Below, in pieces: positions 18,575 through 26,974 of a stretch of 64,000 nucleotides of DNA. Below the pieces are notes generated by a model. The model was not told where the DNA came from, made no database searches, and worked only from the letters and a program-made list of their open reading frames with translations. Where the stretch lies: assembly GCA_965215145.1 (NCBI GenBank), contig OZ244038.1, positions 930,001-994,000 on the forward strand, given 5' to 3'. Source of the stretch: G965215145 sp965215145. GTDB taxonomy: Bacteria; Bacteroidota; Rhodothermia; Rhodothermales; JANQRZ01. Both the position numbers and the translations under genes were made by a program. Position 1 is the stretch's first letter. Each line of letters opens with the position of its first letter.

Positions 18575-20140
18575 TCAGCTAGCCTCCTCTACGGCGGCCT
18601 CCAGGCGCATCAGCGGGAACAGGATCACGTCGCGGATGGACTCCTGGTTCGCCAAGAGCATCGCCAGCCGGTCGATGCCGACGCCGAGGCCGGCGGTCGG
18701 GGGCATCCCGTATTCGAGCGCGCGGAGGTAGTCCTCGTCAACGGCGTTCACGGCCTCGTCGTCCCCCGCCGTCGCCAGCCGGACCTGCGCCTCGAACCGC
18801 TCGCGCTGGTCGAGCGGGTCGTTGAGCTCGGAGAAGGCGTTGCAGATCTCCTTCCCATTGCAGATCACCTCGAACCGCTCCGTCAGCCCCTCCTCTGTCC
18901 GATGCCGCTTGGCGAGGGGCGAAAGCTCGACGGGGTAGTCGGTCACAAACGTGGGCTGGACGAGGTGGGGCTCGACGTGCGCGCTGAAGACCTCGTCGAT
19001 CAGCTTGCCCGTCCCCATCGAGGCGTCCACCTCGACGCCGAGCGCCTCCGCCGCGGCGGCGACCTCCTCCCCGCTCTTCCCCCGGAGGTCGTGCCCCGTC
19101 CTTTCCTCGATGGCCTCGAACAGCGGGACGCGCTTCCAGGGTCGGGTGAACGAGATCGTGCGCGCCTCGCCGCCCGGCCCCGTCACCTCGACCTCCGGCT
19201 TCCCGTGGAGCTCCGTGCAGACCGTCTCGATCATCTCCTCCACGAGCTCCATCATCCAGCGGTAATCCTTGTAGGCCACGTAGAGCTCGAGCATCGTGAA
19301 CTCCGGGTTGTGGAACCGCGAGAGCCCCTCGTTGCGGAAGTCCTTGGCGATCTCGTAGACCCCCTCGAAGCCACCTACGATGAGCCGCTTGAGGTAGAGC
19401 TCGTCCGCGATCCGCAGGAAGAGCGGCATGTCGAGCGCGTTGTGATGCGTCGTGAACGGCCGGGCCGCCGCGCCGCCGTAGAGCGGCTGCAGCGCCGGCG
19501 TCTCGACCTCGACGTAGCCGCGCGCGTCGAGGAACCGCCGGATCGCCGCGATCATCCGCGCCCGCTGCCGGAAGGTCTCGCGGACCTCCGGGTTGACGAC
19601 GAGGTCCACGTAGCGCTGCCGGTACCGGAATTCCTTGTCGGTGACCGCGTTAAAGGTCTCGCCGTCCACCTCCTTCGGGTACGGGATCGGGCGGACGGCC
19701 TTCGCGAGCAGCCGCACCTCGTCGGCTTCGACGGAGACCTCGCCCATCTTCGTCCGAAACACCGTCCCCCGCACCCCGACCACATCGCCGATGTCGAAAA
19801 GCTTTTTGACGACGCGGTTGTAGAACCCCTCGGGGTCGCCGGGCTCCTGGAGGTTGTCGCGCTTGAGGTAGAGCTGGACCTTGCCGGTTTCGTCCTCGAG
19901 GTCGGCGAACATCACCTTCCCCTTCCCCCGGATCGAGCGGAGCCGCCCTGCGACGGCGACGCGGATCGGCTCGGCCCCCTCGCGCTCGGGGTCGTGCCGC
20001 TCGTCGTCGTAGGTGTCGAGGATGCCCTGGGCGTGGTGGGTCACCTCCCACGTCTCGGCCGGGTACGGCTCGACGCCGAGGTCGCGAAGCTGCTGGAGGG
20101 CTTCGAGGCGGACGCGTTCCTGTTCTGTCCGTTCAGGCAT
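18575..20140 (-). CDS. lysS: Lysine--tRNA ligase (class II)
   Basis: A 521-residue class II lysyl-tRNA synthetase. It has the N-terminal OB-fold anticodon-binding domain (VAVAGRLRSIRGKGKVMFADL), class II motif 1 around FLDARGYVEVETPAL, motif 2 FRNEGLSRFHNPEFTMLE and motif 3 GLGVGIDRLAML. Length is normal. ATG at 20140. It charges tRNA-Lys with lysine. Confidence 0.97.
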   Translation of the reverse strand: MPERTEQERVRLEALQQLRDLGVEPYPAETWEVTHHAQGILDTYDDERHDPEREGAEPIRVAVAGRLRSIRGKGKVMFADLEDETGKVQLYLKRDNLQEPGDPEGFYNRVVKKLFDIGDVVGVRGTVFRTKMGEVSVEADEVRLLAKAVRPIPYPKEVDGETFNAVTDKEFRYRQRYVDLVVNPEVRETFRQRARMIAAIRRFLDARGYVEVETPALQPLYGGAAARPFTTHHNALDMPLFLRIADELYLKRLIVGGFEGVYEIAKDFRNEGLSRFHNPEFTMLELYVAYKDYRWMMELVEEMIETVCTELHGKPEVEVTGPGGEARTISFTRPWKRVPLFEAIEERTGHDLRGKSGEEVAAAAEALGVEVDASMGTGKLIDEVFSAHVEPHLVQPTFVTDYPVELSPLAKRHRTEEGLTERFEVICNGKEICNAFSELNDPLDQRERFEAQVRLATAGDDEAVNAVDEDYLRALEYGMPPTAGLGVGIDRLAMLLANQESIRDVILFPLMRLEAAVEEAS

Positions 20141-20160
20141 GGCGGAGGTCAGAAAAACGA

Positions 20161-20189
20161 GTAGAGACGCCCCGGTGGGACGTCTCTAC
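20161..20189. repeat. Diverged palindromic repeat, copy 6 (GTAGAGACG type)
   Basis: Arms GTAGAGACG and CGTCTCTAC around a GC-rich core. The architecture matches the 28-bp family but the outer arms differ (GAGA instead of GGGG). It lies just upstream of lysS. Confidence 0.7.
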
Positions 20190-20243
20190 GGAGGCGAGGC
20201 GGGCGACGGGTACCCGCCGGCCCGGGCGGGGTTCGGGCCGGAG

Positions 20244-20792
20244 TCAGGCGGCCAGGCGGACGGCGTACCCGCGGAGCCGGTCGCGGTGGTCCCGAAGGAG
20301 ACCGGCGGTGGCGTCGGCGACGGCGTGCGCGGGCGTCGCGGAGGGTTGGCCGGCGGCCAGGGCTTCGAGGCAGGCCATCCCGGACTCCAGCGCCTGCATC
20401 GCTGCGGTGCAGGCGGCCCACCACGACGGACGGCGCGGCGCCTCCGCCGGACGGCGGTCGAGCGCGCGGAGGGAGAGCTTCTGAGCGAAGCTACCCTTGG
20501 GCAAGCTCGCCTTCGCCGAGCCGGTCGTGCTCTTGACGCAGCGCCTCTGCAGCTCCAGTGCCTCGTCGAGCGCCGTACCGGCCTCGCGCAGCTCTGTGGT
20601 CATCTCCTCCAGAGCCTCCCGCTGCGCGAGCGACAGCGCGGCGGCCTGGGCCTCCTCTTCCAGCCGCAGCGCCTGTTCGGCAGCGCGCGCGGCGACGGCG
20701 AGGGTGGACTGTAAAGCGACGGCGGAGCCGGAAGCGGTCTGCGTCTTCAGGGTCTGGAGTTCGTCGTGGAGAGTCGTAGCCGTAGGGGCCAT
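20244..20792 (-). CDS. Hypothetical alpha-helical protein
   Basis: A 182-residue Ala/Leu/Glu-rich protein. Residues 5-85 are predicted almost wholly helical with heptad-like spacing (LHDELQTLKTQ, AEQALRLEEEAQAAAL, REALEEMTTELREAGTALDEAL), suggesting a coiled coil. A basic linker and a second helical part follow (PSWWAACTAAMQALESGM). It has no signal peptide, membrane helix or recognised family. Codon bias matches its neighbours, which supports a real gene. Confidence 0.55.
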   Translation of the reverse strand: MAPTATTLHDELQTLKTQTASGSAVALQSTLAVAARAAEQALRLEEEAQAAALSLAQREALEEMTTELREAGTALDEALELQRRCVKSTTGSAKASLPKGSFAQKLSLRALDRRPAEAPRRPSWWAACTAAMQALESGMACLEALAAGQPSATPAHAVADATAGLLRDHRDRLRGYAVRLAA

Positions 20793-21052
20793 AGCGGGGG
20801 CGATGCCGCGTCGCGCGTGAGTTATGCCCTTGAAAACGCGCGGCTAAGCTGATCGCCGTGGTGGAACGGGCGGCGCACGTCAACCAGCCAACCCCCCGCC
20901 TGTTCCGACGCCCACAGGCGGATTCACCGTCACTTTCGGTCGGGTTCGCCGAACCTCTACAGAGCTCCGCCCCCTTCGGGGTGATGCCTTTACAGGGAGC
21001 GCCTGAAGCAGGGTGAGCGCTCCGCTCCCGACCCTCCCCCTGCCTGCCGGCC

Positions 21053-22009
21053 TCAAGCGGCCGGTCCCTCCGGCGTCTCCGGCGCGGTGGCGGGGATCGG
21101 GATCGTCACCATCTTGCCGAGGAGCTCCAGCACCTGCTCGGCGCGGTCGGGGTCGAGGCGGCTGGAGCGGACGGCGAGGGGGACCGTCTCCATCGCGAGG
21201 GCGGCGTAGATCGGGACGAGGTGCGGGAGGTCCCGCCGGAGTGCGAGGCCGTGCTGCCGCAGCGTCTCGAGGTCGCCGCGGACGACGGGGCCGGTGAGGG
21301 CGTCCTCCGGCGTCGCCGCGGCGATGTTGTCGAGCGTGCCGCGGACGAGCGGCCCCATCACCTCCTGCGCCGTCTCCCGGTCCACGTCGAGCGAGGTCAG
21401 CACCTGCTGCACGACGGCCATCAGCGTGACGAGGAAGTTCGACGCCATGCTCGCCGCGAGGTGGTAGCGGGCCTTCACGTCGGCCGTGAGCACGAGGTAG
21501 CGCATCCCGAGGTTGACGGCTACCTCGATCCCAGCAGCGACGGCCTGCGCCTCCCCTTCGAGCCCGACGTAGACGCCGTCGAGCACGGCGGGGTCGCTCT
21601 CCGGGGTGATGGCCTGGAGGGGGTGGAACGAGAGCGTCCGCGCGCCGCGCTCGGCGAGGGGACGGAGCGCCGTGGCGGGGAGCGCCCCAGAGGTGTGAGC
21701 CACGACGGTCTTCTCCCACGGGTGCGCCACGCGCGAGAGCCCCTCCGCGACGCGCCCGACCTCGCCGTCCGGCACGGCGAGGATCACCAGCCGCGACGAC
21801 ACCGGGAGGTCCGAGAGCGCGTTCGAGAACACCCGCGCATCCACGCTCCGGGCGGCGTGCTCGGCCCGGTCGAGCGTCCGGCTGAGGACGGCGAGGACGG
21901 GGTAGCCGGCCGCGCGGAGCCGCCGCACCAGCACGCGCCCCACGGCGCCCGCGCCGACCACGGAGACGTCGGGGCGGGGGCTGCGGAAGACGGCGGCGTA
22001 GGCAGTCAC
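21053..22009 (-). CDS. Rossmann-fold/DUF2520 oxidoreductase-like protein
   Basis: A 318-residue protein. Its N-terminal NAD(P)-binding fold has the glycine-rich turn VVGAGAVGRVLVRRL and resembles pyrroline-5-carboxylate/ketopantoate reductases. The C-terminal helical DUF2520 domain includes TLSFHPLQAITPE, KARYHLAASMASNFLVTLM and GPLVRGTLDNI. The substrate is unknown. It ends 17 bp upstream-side of the MEMO1-family gene on the same strand, a likely two-gene unit. Confidence 0.85.
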   Translation of the reverse strand: MTAYAAVFRSPRPDVSVVGAGAVGRVLVRRLRAAGYPVLAVLSRTLDRAEHAARSVDARVFSNALSDLPVSSRLVILAVPDGEVGRVAEGLSRVAHPWEKTVVAHTSGALPATALRPLAERGARTLSFHPLQAITPESDPAVLDGVYVGLEGEAQAVAAGIEVAVNLGMRYLVLTADVKARYHLAASMASNFLVTLMAVVQQVLTSLDVDRETAQEVMGPLVRGTLDNIAAATPEDALTGPVVRGDLETLRQHGLALRRDLPHLVPIYAALAMETVPLAVRSSRLDPDRAEQVLELLGKMVTIPIPATAPETPEGPAA

Positions 22010-22026
22010 GGAGGAGGGAGGGGGGT

Positions 22027-22809
22027 TCAGTCGCGCCAGAGGACGCAGGCCATCGCGCCGATCTCGTCCTCCGTCGGGAGGTCGAGGCGGAGGATGCGGG
22101 CGCGGTTAGCCCGGCGGCGCTGCGCGGCGAGGACGGCCGTGATGACGGCGCCCATCCCCTCGACGCGCACGCGCTCGCTGCCGAGGAGGTGCATCAGCGA
22201 CGACGTGTCGAAGGTCTCGAGGGCCTCGGTGAACTCCTCCAGCGCGCCCTCGTCGAGCGAGAGCAGGTCGGCCGAGGCGACGCAGAGCATCCGCTGCCCG
22301 TACATCACCTCCCCGAGCGCCTGCCCGAGCTCGCGGCAGAAGCTCGGCGTCTCCGACCCCATCACGATGGGGACCACGGAGAAGTCGCCGAGGACGGTCT
22401 GGAGGAAGGGGAGTTGGGCGTCCACGCCCTCGGTGTGGTAGTGGCCGCGGTCGTCGAGGAAGATGTCGTCGTCCTCGTCGCAGAGCTCGTTGCTGATCCG
22501 CTCGTCCACGCGGACGGCGCCGAGGGGGGTGTGGTACTCGGAGACCCGGCAGATCGAGAGCCGGTCGAAGGCCCCGTCGTGGCTGGGCGCGACGACGGCG
22601 ACGGCGTCGACGTCCTCGGGGTAGACCGCGAGCAACTTGTACGCCTCGGCCGCGACGACGCCGCCGGCCAGCCGGTTCGAGTCCGGCACGATGAGCGCCA
22701 TGATCTCGCCCTCGATGGGCTCGGGGTCCGCCTCCCGGAGCAGCTCCTCGATGTGCTGGCGGAGCGCGGCGGGCTGGGTCGGGTAGACGGCGCGGTTAGC
22801 GATGCTCAT
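22027..22809 (-). CDS. MEMO1-family protein (AmmeMemoRadiSam system protein B)
   Basis: A 260-residue MEMO1/extradiol-dioxygenase-like protein. Typical stretches are IMALIVPDSNRLAGGVVAAEAYKLL, VAVVAPSHDGAF, HYHTEGVDAQLPFLQ and LCVASADLLS. Bacterial members often sit with AmmeMemoRadiSam radical-SAM and AMMECR1 genes; here neither partner is adjacent. The usual N-terminal metal-site histidine motif P-H-A-G-Y appears altered to PDSNR, so metal binding is doubtful. Confidence 0.75.
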   Translation of the reverse strand: MSIANRAVYPTQPAALRQHIEELLREADPEPIEGEIMALIVPDSNRLAGGVVAAEAYKLLAVYPEDVDAVAVVAPSHDGAFDRLSICRVSEYHTPLGAVRVDERISNELCDEDDDIFLDDRGHYHTEGVDAQLPFLQTVLGDFSVVPIVMGSETPSFCRELGQALGEVMYGQRMLCVASADLLSLDEGALEEFTEALETFDTSSLMHLLGSERVRVEGMGAVITAVLAAQRRRANRARILRLDLPTEDEIGAMACVLWRD

Positions 22810-22991
22810 GGGGCGGGTCTTGGGGGTGGACGGGGATGGGGTCCAAGCGGCAATAGATACGAAAGCGAGACTCGGCAGGTTTGCACGGCGTCACGCCAGC
22901 GTGACGCCGTCTCGACTTGAACGCCCGTCCCCCTCCGCAGAGGGACGGTGGAAGACCCTTCCAAAAGCGGTGCCACCCTCCTCAAACACGA

Positions 22992-23022
22992 CCGGCCCGA
23001 CCGCTCTAGGCAGTCGGGCCGG
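22992..23022 (-). terminator. Hairpin terminator, probably of the tRNA-Val gene before island insertion
   Basis: A perfect 10-bp stem (CCGGCCCGAC and GTCGGGCCGG) with an 11-base loop. It lies 14 bp outside the left att repeat. Read on the minus strand it is followed by TCGTGTTTG. That is the position a terminator for tRNA-Val would occupy if the island were removed. Confidence 0.6.
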
Positions 23023-23035
23023 CGAGGTGCATCGG

Positions 23036-23053
23036 GTGGGTCCGGCTGGATTC
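23036..23053. repeat. Left attachment-site repeat (att)
   Basis: GTGGGTCCGGCTGGATTC, identical to 47483-47500 at the 3' end of tRNA-Val. After one mismatch (A for G) two more bases agree. It marks the distal island border. Confidence 0.85.
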
Positions 23054-23161
23054 AAATGTCTGCCTCCCGTTGCACTCCCGACTTGCAAGAAGACACGTAG
23101 CAAGCTGGAATCGCACATTCAGGGGAGTCAGTGCTGGCGCGGGATGCACCCGGCGACGTAG

Positions 23162-23185
23162 ATTGTTGTACCCAATGTTGTACCC
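23162..23185. promoter_or_regulatory. Left arm-type repeat, attgttgtaccc pair
   Basis: ATTGTTGTACCC followed by AATGTTGTACCC, a tandem pair 25 bp before the integrase ATG. A nearly identical pair lies at 47415-47437 inside the right end. This layout suits integrase or excisionase arm binding. Because it overlaps the integrase promoter region, it could also autoregulate the gene. Confidence 0.6.
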
Positions 23186-23209
23186 GCCCCCGCCGTACCC
23201 TCCCCCGCT

Positions 23210-24415
23210 ATGTCCGCCACCGTCAAGCTCGTCCTCCGCGAGGCGAAGGCCCGCGCCGACGGCACTGCTCCCATCTACCTCCGCGTCACGGCCAACCGAA
23301 AGAGCCGGTTCCGGGCCACGGGTATCCGCGTTCACCCACGGCACTGGAACGCCCAACGCCAGAAGGTCCGCGCCGCCCACGACCTCGCCGCCGCCTACAA
23401 CGACCGCCTCCGTCGTCTCGTCAACGAGGCGCAGACGGCTGCCCTCGACGCCCCCTCCGCCGACGCCGTCACGGCCGCCCTCGGGGGCTCTGGAGGCAGC
23501 ATGACCGCCTACTTCGAGCGCTTCATCGGCGGGCTCGAAGCGCGGGGCGCGCTGTGGGAGTGGAAGAAGTATCGGGTCACGCTCGGCAAGCTCAGGGCCT
23601 GCCTCGGCCAGGAGATCGGCTGGGGCGAGCTCGACCGAGCCGCGCTCACCCGTTTCGAGCGCTACCTCCGCGAGAAGCGGCAGAACAACCCGAACACCGT
23701 GCGGAAGGAGCTCACCCGCCTCCGCCGCGTCGTCAAGGAGGCCGTCCGCGACGGAGAGCTCGCGCCGGCCAACGACCCCTTCCTCGTCTACCGGAAGCCG
23801 AAGGGGCGGCGCGTCGAGCGACGGAAGCTCGCGCTCAGTGAGGTCGAGGCCCTCGCCGCGCTCGGCCCGGAGGACGGCCTCGCGGCGGGCTCCCTCGACG
23901 AGGTCGCACGCGACGCGTTCGTCTTCGCCTTCTACGCCGGGGGGATGCGGTTCGGCGACGTGTGCCGGCTGCGGGTCTCGGATGTGGTTGACGGGCGGGT
24001 CAGCTACCGGATGTTGAAGACGGGGACGCCGATGTCGGTCCCGCTGCCGCCTCAGGCGCTGCGGATCGCCGAGCACTACGCGGCGACGGCCGACGGGCGG
24101 GGCGGCTTCCTCTTTCCCCTCCTCAAGGCTGGGGAGGACGCCGACGGGGTCCGGCTGCGTCGGCGGATATCGAGCCGGAACGCGCAAGTGAACCTCGCGC
24201 TGAAGCGGGTGGCGCAGCTGGCGGGTCTGGAGCCGGAGGGGCTCTCAACGCACGTGGCGCGGCACAGCTTCGCCGACTACGCACGGCGGCGAGGCGGCGA
24301 CCTCTACGCCATCAGCAAGTCGCTCGGCCACGGCGACCTCAAGACCACGGAGGCGTACCTCAAGAGCTTCGACCGCGACGCCGTAGACTCGTTGGCAACC
24401 AAGCTGTGGGGCTGA
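23210..24415 (+). CDS. int: Tyrosine-type site-specific integrase
   Basis: A 401-residue phage-integrase-family recombinase. The N-terminal arm-binding domain (KLVLREAKARADGTAPIYLR) is of the type common in Bacteroidota integrases. A SAM-like core-binding domain follows, about 100-200. The catalytic domain has Arg247 (GGMRFGD), His348 and Arg351 (HVARHSF), His374 (LGHGD) and nucleophile Tyr383 (TEAYLKS). All expected catalytic residues are present, so it is probably active. It lies 156 bp inside the left att repeat and presumably inserts the element into tRNA-Val. Confidence 0.96.
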   Translation: MSATVKLVLREAKARADGTAPIYLRVTANRKSRFRATGIRVHPRHWNAQRQKVRAAHDLAAAYNDRLRRLVNEAQTAALDAPSADAVTAALGGSGGSMTAYFERFIGGLEARGALWEWKKYRVTLGKLRACLGQEIGWGELDRAALTRFERYLREKRQNNPNTVRKELTRLRRVVKEAVRDGELAPANDPFLVYRKPKGRRVERRKLALSEVEALAALGPEDGLAAGSLDEVARDAFVFAFYAGGMRFGDVCRLRVSDVVDGRVSYRMLKTGTPMSVPLPPQALRIAEHYAATADGRGGFLFPLLKAGEDADGVRLRRRISSRNAQVNLALKRVAQLAGLEPEGLSTHVARHSFADYARRRGGDLYAISKSLGHGDLKTTEAYLKSFDRDAVDSLATKLWG

Positions 24416-24416
24416 C

Positions 24417-25463
24417 GTGAGTGTGCAGAACGACGGAGAGCATTCTGACGGAGAGGGAGCAGCCCCTTCGCTAGATCCGCTTACGGTCCTCGACCCCCTG
24501 CTGAAGCGGTACGTCGAGGACCACGGCGTCTCACGCTTTGAGGCAGCGCTAGAGCTCTCCCGGCACGCCCGGGGGGAAGCCGCTGAAGCGTACGAGCGGG
24601 GCGACATCAGCGAGCTCCGCGTGCGGCGAGAGGAGTTGGGCGCCCAATGCAGCCAGCTCCCCCAGGAGATACAGCGGCTCGAGGCGCGTCTCCCCCTTCG
24701 ACGAGCTCTACGTGACCTGGACGCCTACGTGAAGGAGCACGGTGAGGAAGTGTGGATACGCGTGGAGGAGCCGGAGTCAGCCCACGCAGGCAGCAATAGA
24801 GACCGTCTCGCCCGGTTCGTCGACAGTGACCGGGTCTTTGAGGTCTACCCACTGAGCGAGCCACCAGAGGTCGACGAAGCGGGGCCGCCCGCCCCAGGCT
24901 CTTGGCTGGGCCCCTACCGAGCCCGGGACTGGATGGCGGCGCGTGTCTCGGAGCTAGATCCCCTCTACAAGCTCCCGCCTCAACTGTACTTCTACGAGGC
25001 CATGGTGGCGCTCTACGAGGCAACGCTGGAGCAGTTCAAGGAGGAGTACGCCTTGGCTCACTTGCAGCTCGAAGCCGTCGTAGAAGCCATCGACTACGCC
25101 CTGAAGGTGGGCCAGCTCCCGGGCGACCAAGGCGTCTCGGAGCCGCACGACGATAAGGAGATAGCCGCCATCGAACACAAGGCCAGGAGGGTTCAGCGCC
25201 TCATTAGCGACCGCCACTACGTGGCGCTGGAGGCGGCTCGGCTCCTCCGCGAGAGCCCACAGCTCACCTTGAAGGACGTTCACGGCGCGCTCTTGGAGGA
25301 AGTCACGGAGGTCGACCCAGAAGGCCGCTTGGCTTACCCGTCGTATGACAGTCTAAGTGACTCCCTTCGGAGGAAGTACAACACGAGGGTCAAAGAGATG
25401 AGAGAGAAAGGGCGCAAGGCGATCGATCCCAACTGGGATTCCGATGGGAACGGCGGCTGCTGA
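24417..25463 (+). CDS. Unknown protein downstream of the integrase
   Basis: A 348-residue, strongly acidic, mostly helical protein starting at GTG one base after the integrase stop, so probably translationally coupled. Features are a helical N-terminal part (VSRFEAALELSRHARGEAAE), a Glu/Pro linker region near residues 125-165, and long helices toward the C-terminus (ALYEATLEQFKEEYALAHLQ; YNTRVKEMREKGRKA). No family or catalytic motif is recognised. Its place next to int suggests an element-maintenance or regulation role, which is inference only. Codon use is less GC3-biased than the cas genes. Confidence 0.7.
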   Translation: MSVQNDGEHSDGEGAAPSLDPLTVLDPLLKRYVEDHGVSRFEAALELSRHARGEAAEAYERGDISELRVRREELGAQCSQLPQEIQRLEARLPLRRALRDLDAYVKEHGEEVWIRVEEPESAHAGSNRDRLARFVDSDRVFEVYPLSEPPEVDEAGPPAPGSWLGPYRARDWMAARVSELDPLYKLPPQLYFYEAMVALYEATLEQFKEEYALAHLQLEAVVEAIDYALKVGQLPGDQGVSEPHDDKEIAAIEHKARRVQRLISDRHYVALEAARLLRESPQLTLKDVHGALLEEVTEVDPEGRLAYPSYDSLSDSLRRKYNTRVKEMREKGRKAIDPNWDSDGNGGC

Positions 25464-25468
25464 CGAAT

Positions 25469-25516
25469 CCGGCACTGTGACGGACGGATCCAGCAGCGAG
25501 TCCGGCACTGTGCCGG
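25469..25516. promoter_or_regulatory. Paired operator-like repeats upstream of the HTH gene
   Basis: CCGGCACTGTGACGG at 25469-25483 and CCGGCACTGTGCCGG at 25502-25516, the second a perfect palindrome around its central base. They repeat at 33-bp spacing, about three helical turns. The second ends exactly at the TTG start of the HTH gene, so binding there would block its translation or transcription start. Confidence 0.55.
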
Positions 25517-25978
25517 TTGATCCTGGACCGTCCGACTGAGGAGGTTGGCGGCGGACTCACCCTCCGCACCGTGCTACCCCCGACCCTACTCGCCGCCCTC
25601 CTCCTCGCCGCGCAGGCCGAGGACGCCGTCCCCGACGGCCGTCCCACTGAAGGGCTCCTCCCCACCGCCGACGACCTCAGGGCCGTCCTCGCGGACGCCC
25701 TCCGGGATGCTCTCGTCGGCCCCCTGACGGAGGCCCTCCAGCGTGCGCAGCTCCCGCGCTACCTCACCGTCGACCAGTGCGCCGAGCTCGCCCAGTGCAG
25801 CCGCCGCACCGTCGACTACTGGCGGCAGCGTGGGCTCCTCCCGTACTCGAAGATTGGCCGGCGCGTCGTCGTCCAGAGCGCTGATCTCCTCGCCCTCCTC
25901 GACGAGCAGGGCCGCATCCCGGCCCTCGAGGCCATAGGGCCCTCGGGCCTCACCTCGGTGGACTCAGGCGCCCCCTAG
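25517..25978 (+). CDS. Excisionase-family helix-turn-helix protein
   Basis: A 153-residue protein with a winged HTH of the excisionase/MerR-like type at about 83-135: YLTVDQCAELAQCSRRTVDY, then WRQRGLLPYSKIGRRVVVQS, then ADLLALL. The N-terminal 80 residues are Ala/Leu/Asp-rich and helical. TTG at 25517 is the first start and lies directly after an operator-like palindrome; internal starts cannot be excluded. Position between int and rep fits a recombination directionality factor or a repressor of the element. Confidence 0.78.
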   Translation: MILDRPTEEVGGGLTLRTVLPPTLLAALLLAAQAEDAVPDGRPTEGLLPTADDLRAVLADALRDALVGPLTEALQRAQLPRYLTVDQCAELAQCSRRTVDYWRQRGLLPYSKIGRRVVVQSADLLALLDEQGRIPALEAIGPSGLTSVDSGAP

Positions 25979-26054
25979 CCGCAGCACGTGGTCCGCTGCG
26001 CCCTCCCCAGTGCACGCCCCTCCTGCGCCCTTCCTCTCATAGACACTGCACATC

Positions 26055-26114
26055 TCTACACCAACTGTAACTCCTCCACACCAACTGTGAATGCTCCTAC
26101 ACCTATCGTGAACG
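26055..26114. repeat. Three tandem 20-bp iteron-like repeats before rep
   Basis: Units at 26055-26074, 26075-26094 and 26095-26114 share the pattern T-C-[CT]-ACACCAACTGT-[AG]-A. The third is more diverged (ACACCTATCGTGAAC). The 20-bp period is not a multiple of three, so it is not a protein repeat. Direct repeats beside a replication initiator gene are typical of iteron origins; the third unit overlaps the proposed GTG start. Confidence 0.55.
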
Positions 26115-26974
26115 ACTACTGCCCCAAGGTGTCTGTCGACACCGCCCTCCTCGTCGTCGCCCTCTCCGTCCCCGACCAGAGCCGCCTCCTCGAGCGGCTG
26201 GAGGACGCCCACGTACCCAGGTCGGGGGAGGTCACCGGCCGCCTCGGCAGCCTCCGCGCTACGGTCTACCCCGGGAAGGCTGTCGTCGTCGGTAGCCTCC
26301 CCCGGTTCGTCTACGGTACGAACGCTCGCGCCCTCGACCCCGCCGGTGTGAGGGGGGGGCTCTCAGCGATCTCGTCTTCGGCGGGGCTCTCCGAGGCCGC
26401 GGTCCTCGGCGCCGCCGTCCGCCGCGTCGACGTCGCCGCGAACCTCCTCCTCGCCTACCCCCCGGCCGAGTACGCCCGCGCCCTCGCCGACGTCCCCCGC
26501 GCGGCGCGGCTCCAGGCCAGCCCGGGCAGCGTCGTGTTCCGGAATACCGTCCGCGAGGTCGCCTTCTACGACAAGGGGGCGGAGCTGGCCGCGAAGGGGC
26601 GTGCCGTGCCCGAGGAGTGGGCCGGCCGCCACGTCCTCCGCTACGAGCTCCGCCTCAAGCGGCAGCTCTCGCGGGAGTTCGGCCGGACTGTGCGGGCCGC
26701 GGACCTCGCCGAGCCCGCCTTCCACAACGGCCTCGTCGAGCGCTGGCGGGACCGGTACGCCACGGTCCGCACCCGCCGGCCGCTCCGGCTCCTCCGCGCC
26801 ACGGGGACCCGCGAGCTCCGCGACGCCCTCGCCCTCCGCGGCGTCGAGGCCGAAGGCGGCCCGCACGCCGTGCGCGCGGCCATCGACGCCGCGCGCGCCT
26901 CGGGCACGGTCGAGGCGGTCCCGGCCTCGCGGATGCGGTCGTGCTCCGGGGGCTCACGGCCTCGCCCGCGCTGA
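26108..26974 (+). CDS. rep: Replication initiator, filamentous-phage gpII/X-like
   Basis: About 288 residues from the GTG at 26108. Recognisable parts are VRRVDVAANLLLAYP, VVFRNTVREVAFYDKGAEL and GRHVLRYELRLKRQLSREFGR, the pattern of phage/plasmid gene II-type rolling-circle initiators (nicking at the origin). The reading frame ends in low-quality sequence (SRMRSCSGG). In the -1 frame from about 26929, a plausible protein end (AVVLRGLTASPALTEESD, then AELGRAVEEAAA) continues to 27045, so the gene may be frameshifted at its 3' end. A longer open frame upstream to 25988 would run through the iteron-like repeats and is not preferred. Confidence 0.7.
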   Translation: MNDYCPKVSVDTALLVVALSVPDQSRLLERLEDAHVPRSGEVTGRLGSLRATVYPGKAVVVGSLPRFVYGTNARALDPAGVRGGLSAISSSAGLSEAAVLGAAVRRVDVAANLLLAYPPAEYARALADVPRAARLQASPGSVVFRNTVREVAFYDKGAELAAKGRAVPEEWAGRHVLRYELRLKRQLSREFGRTVRAADLAEPAFHNGLVERWRDRYATVRTRRPLRLLRATGTRELRDALALRGVEAEGGPHAVRAAIDAARASGTVEAVPASRMRSCSGGSRPRPR

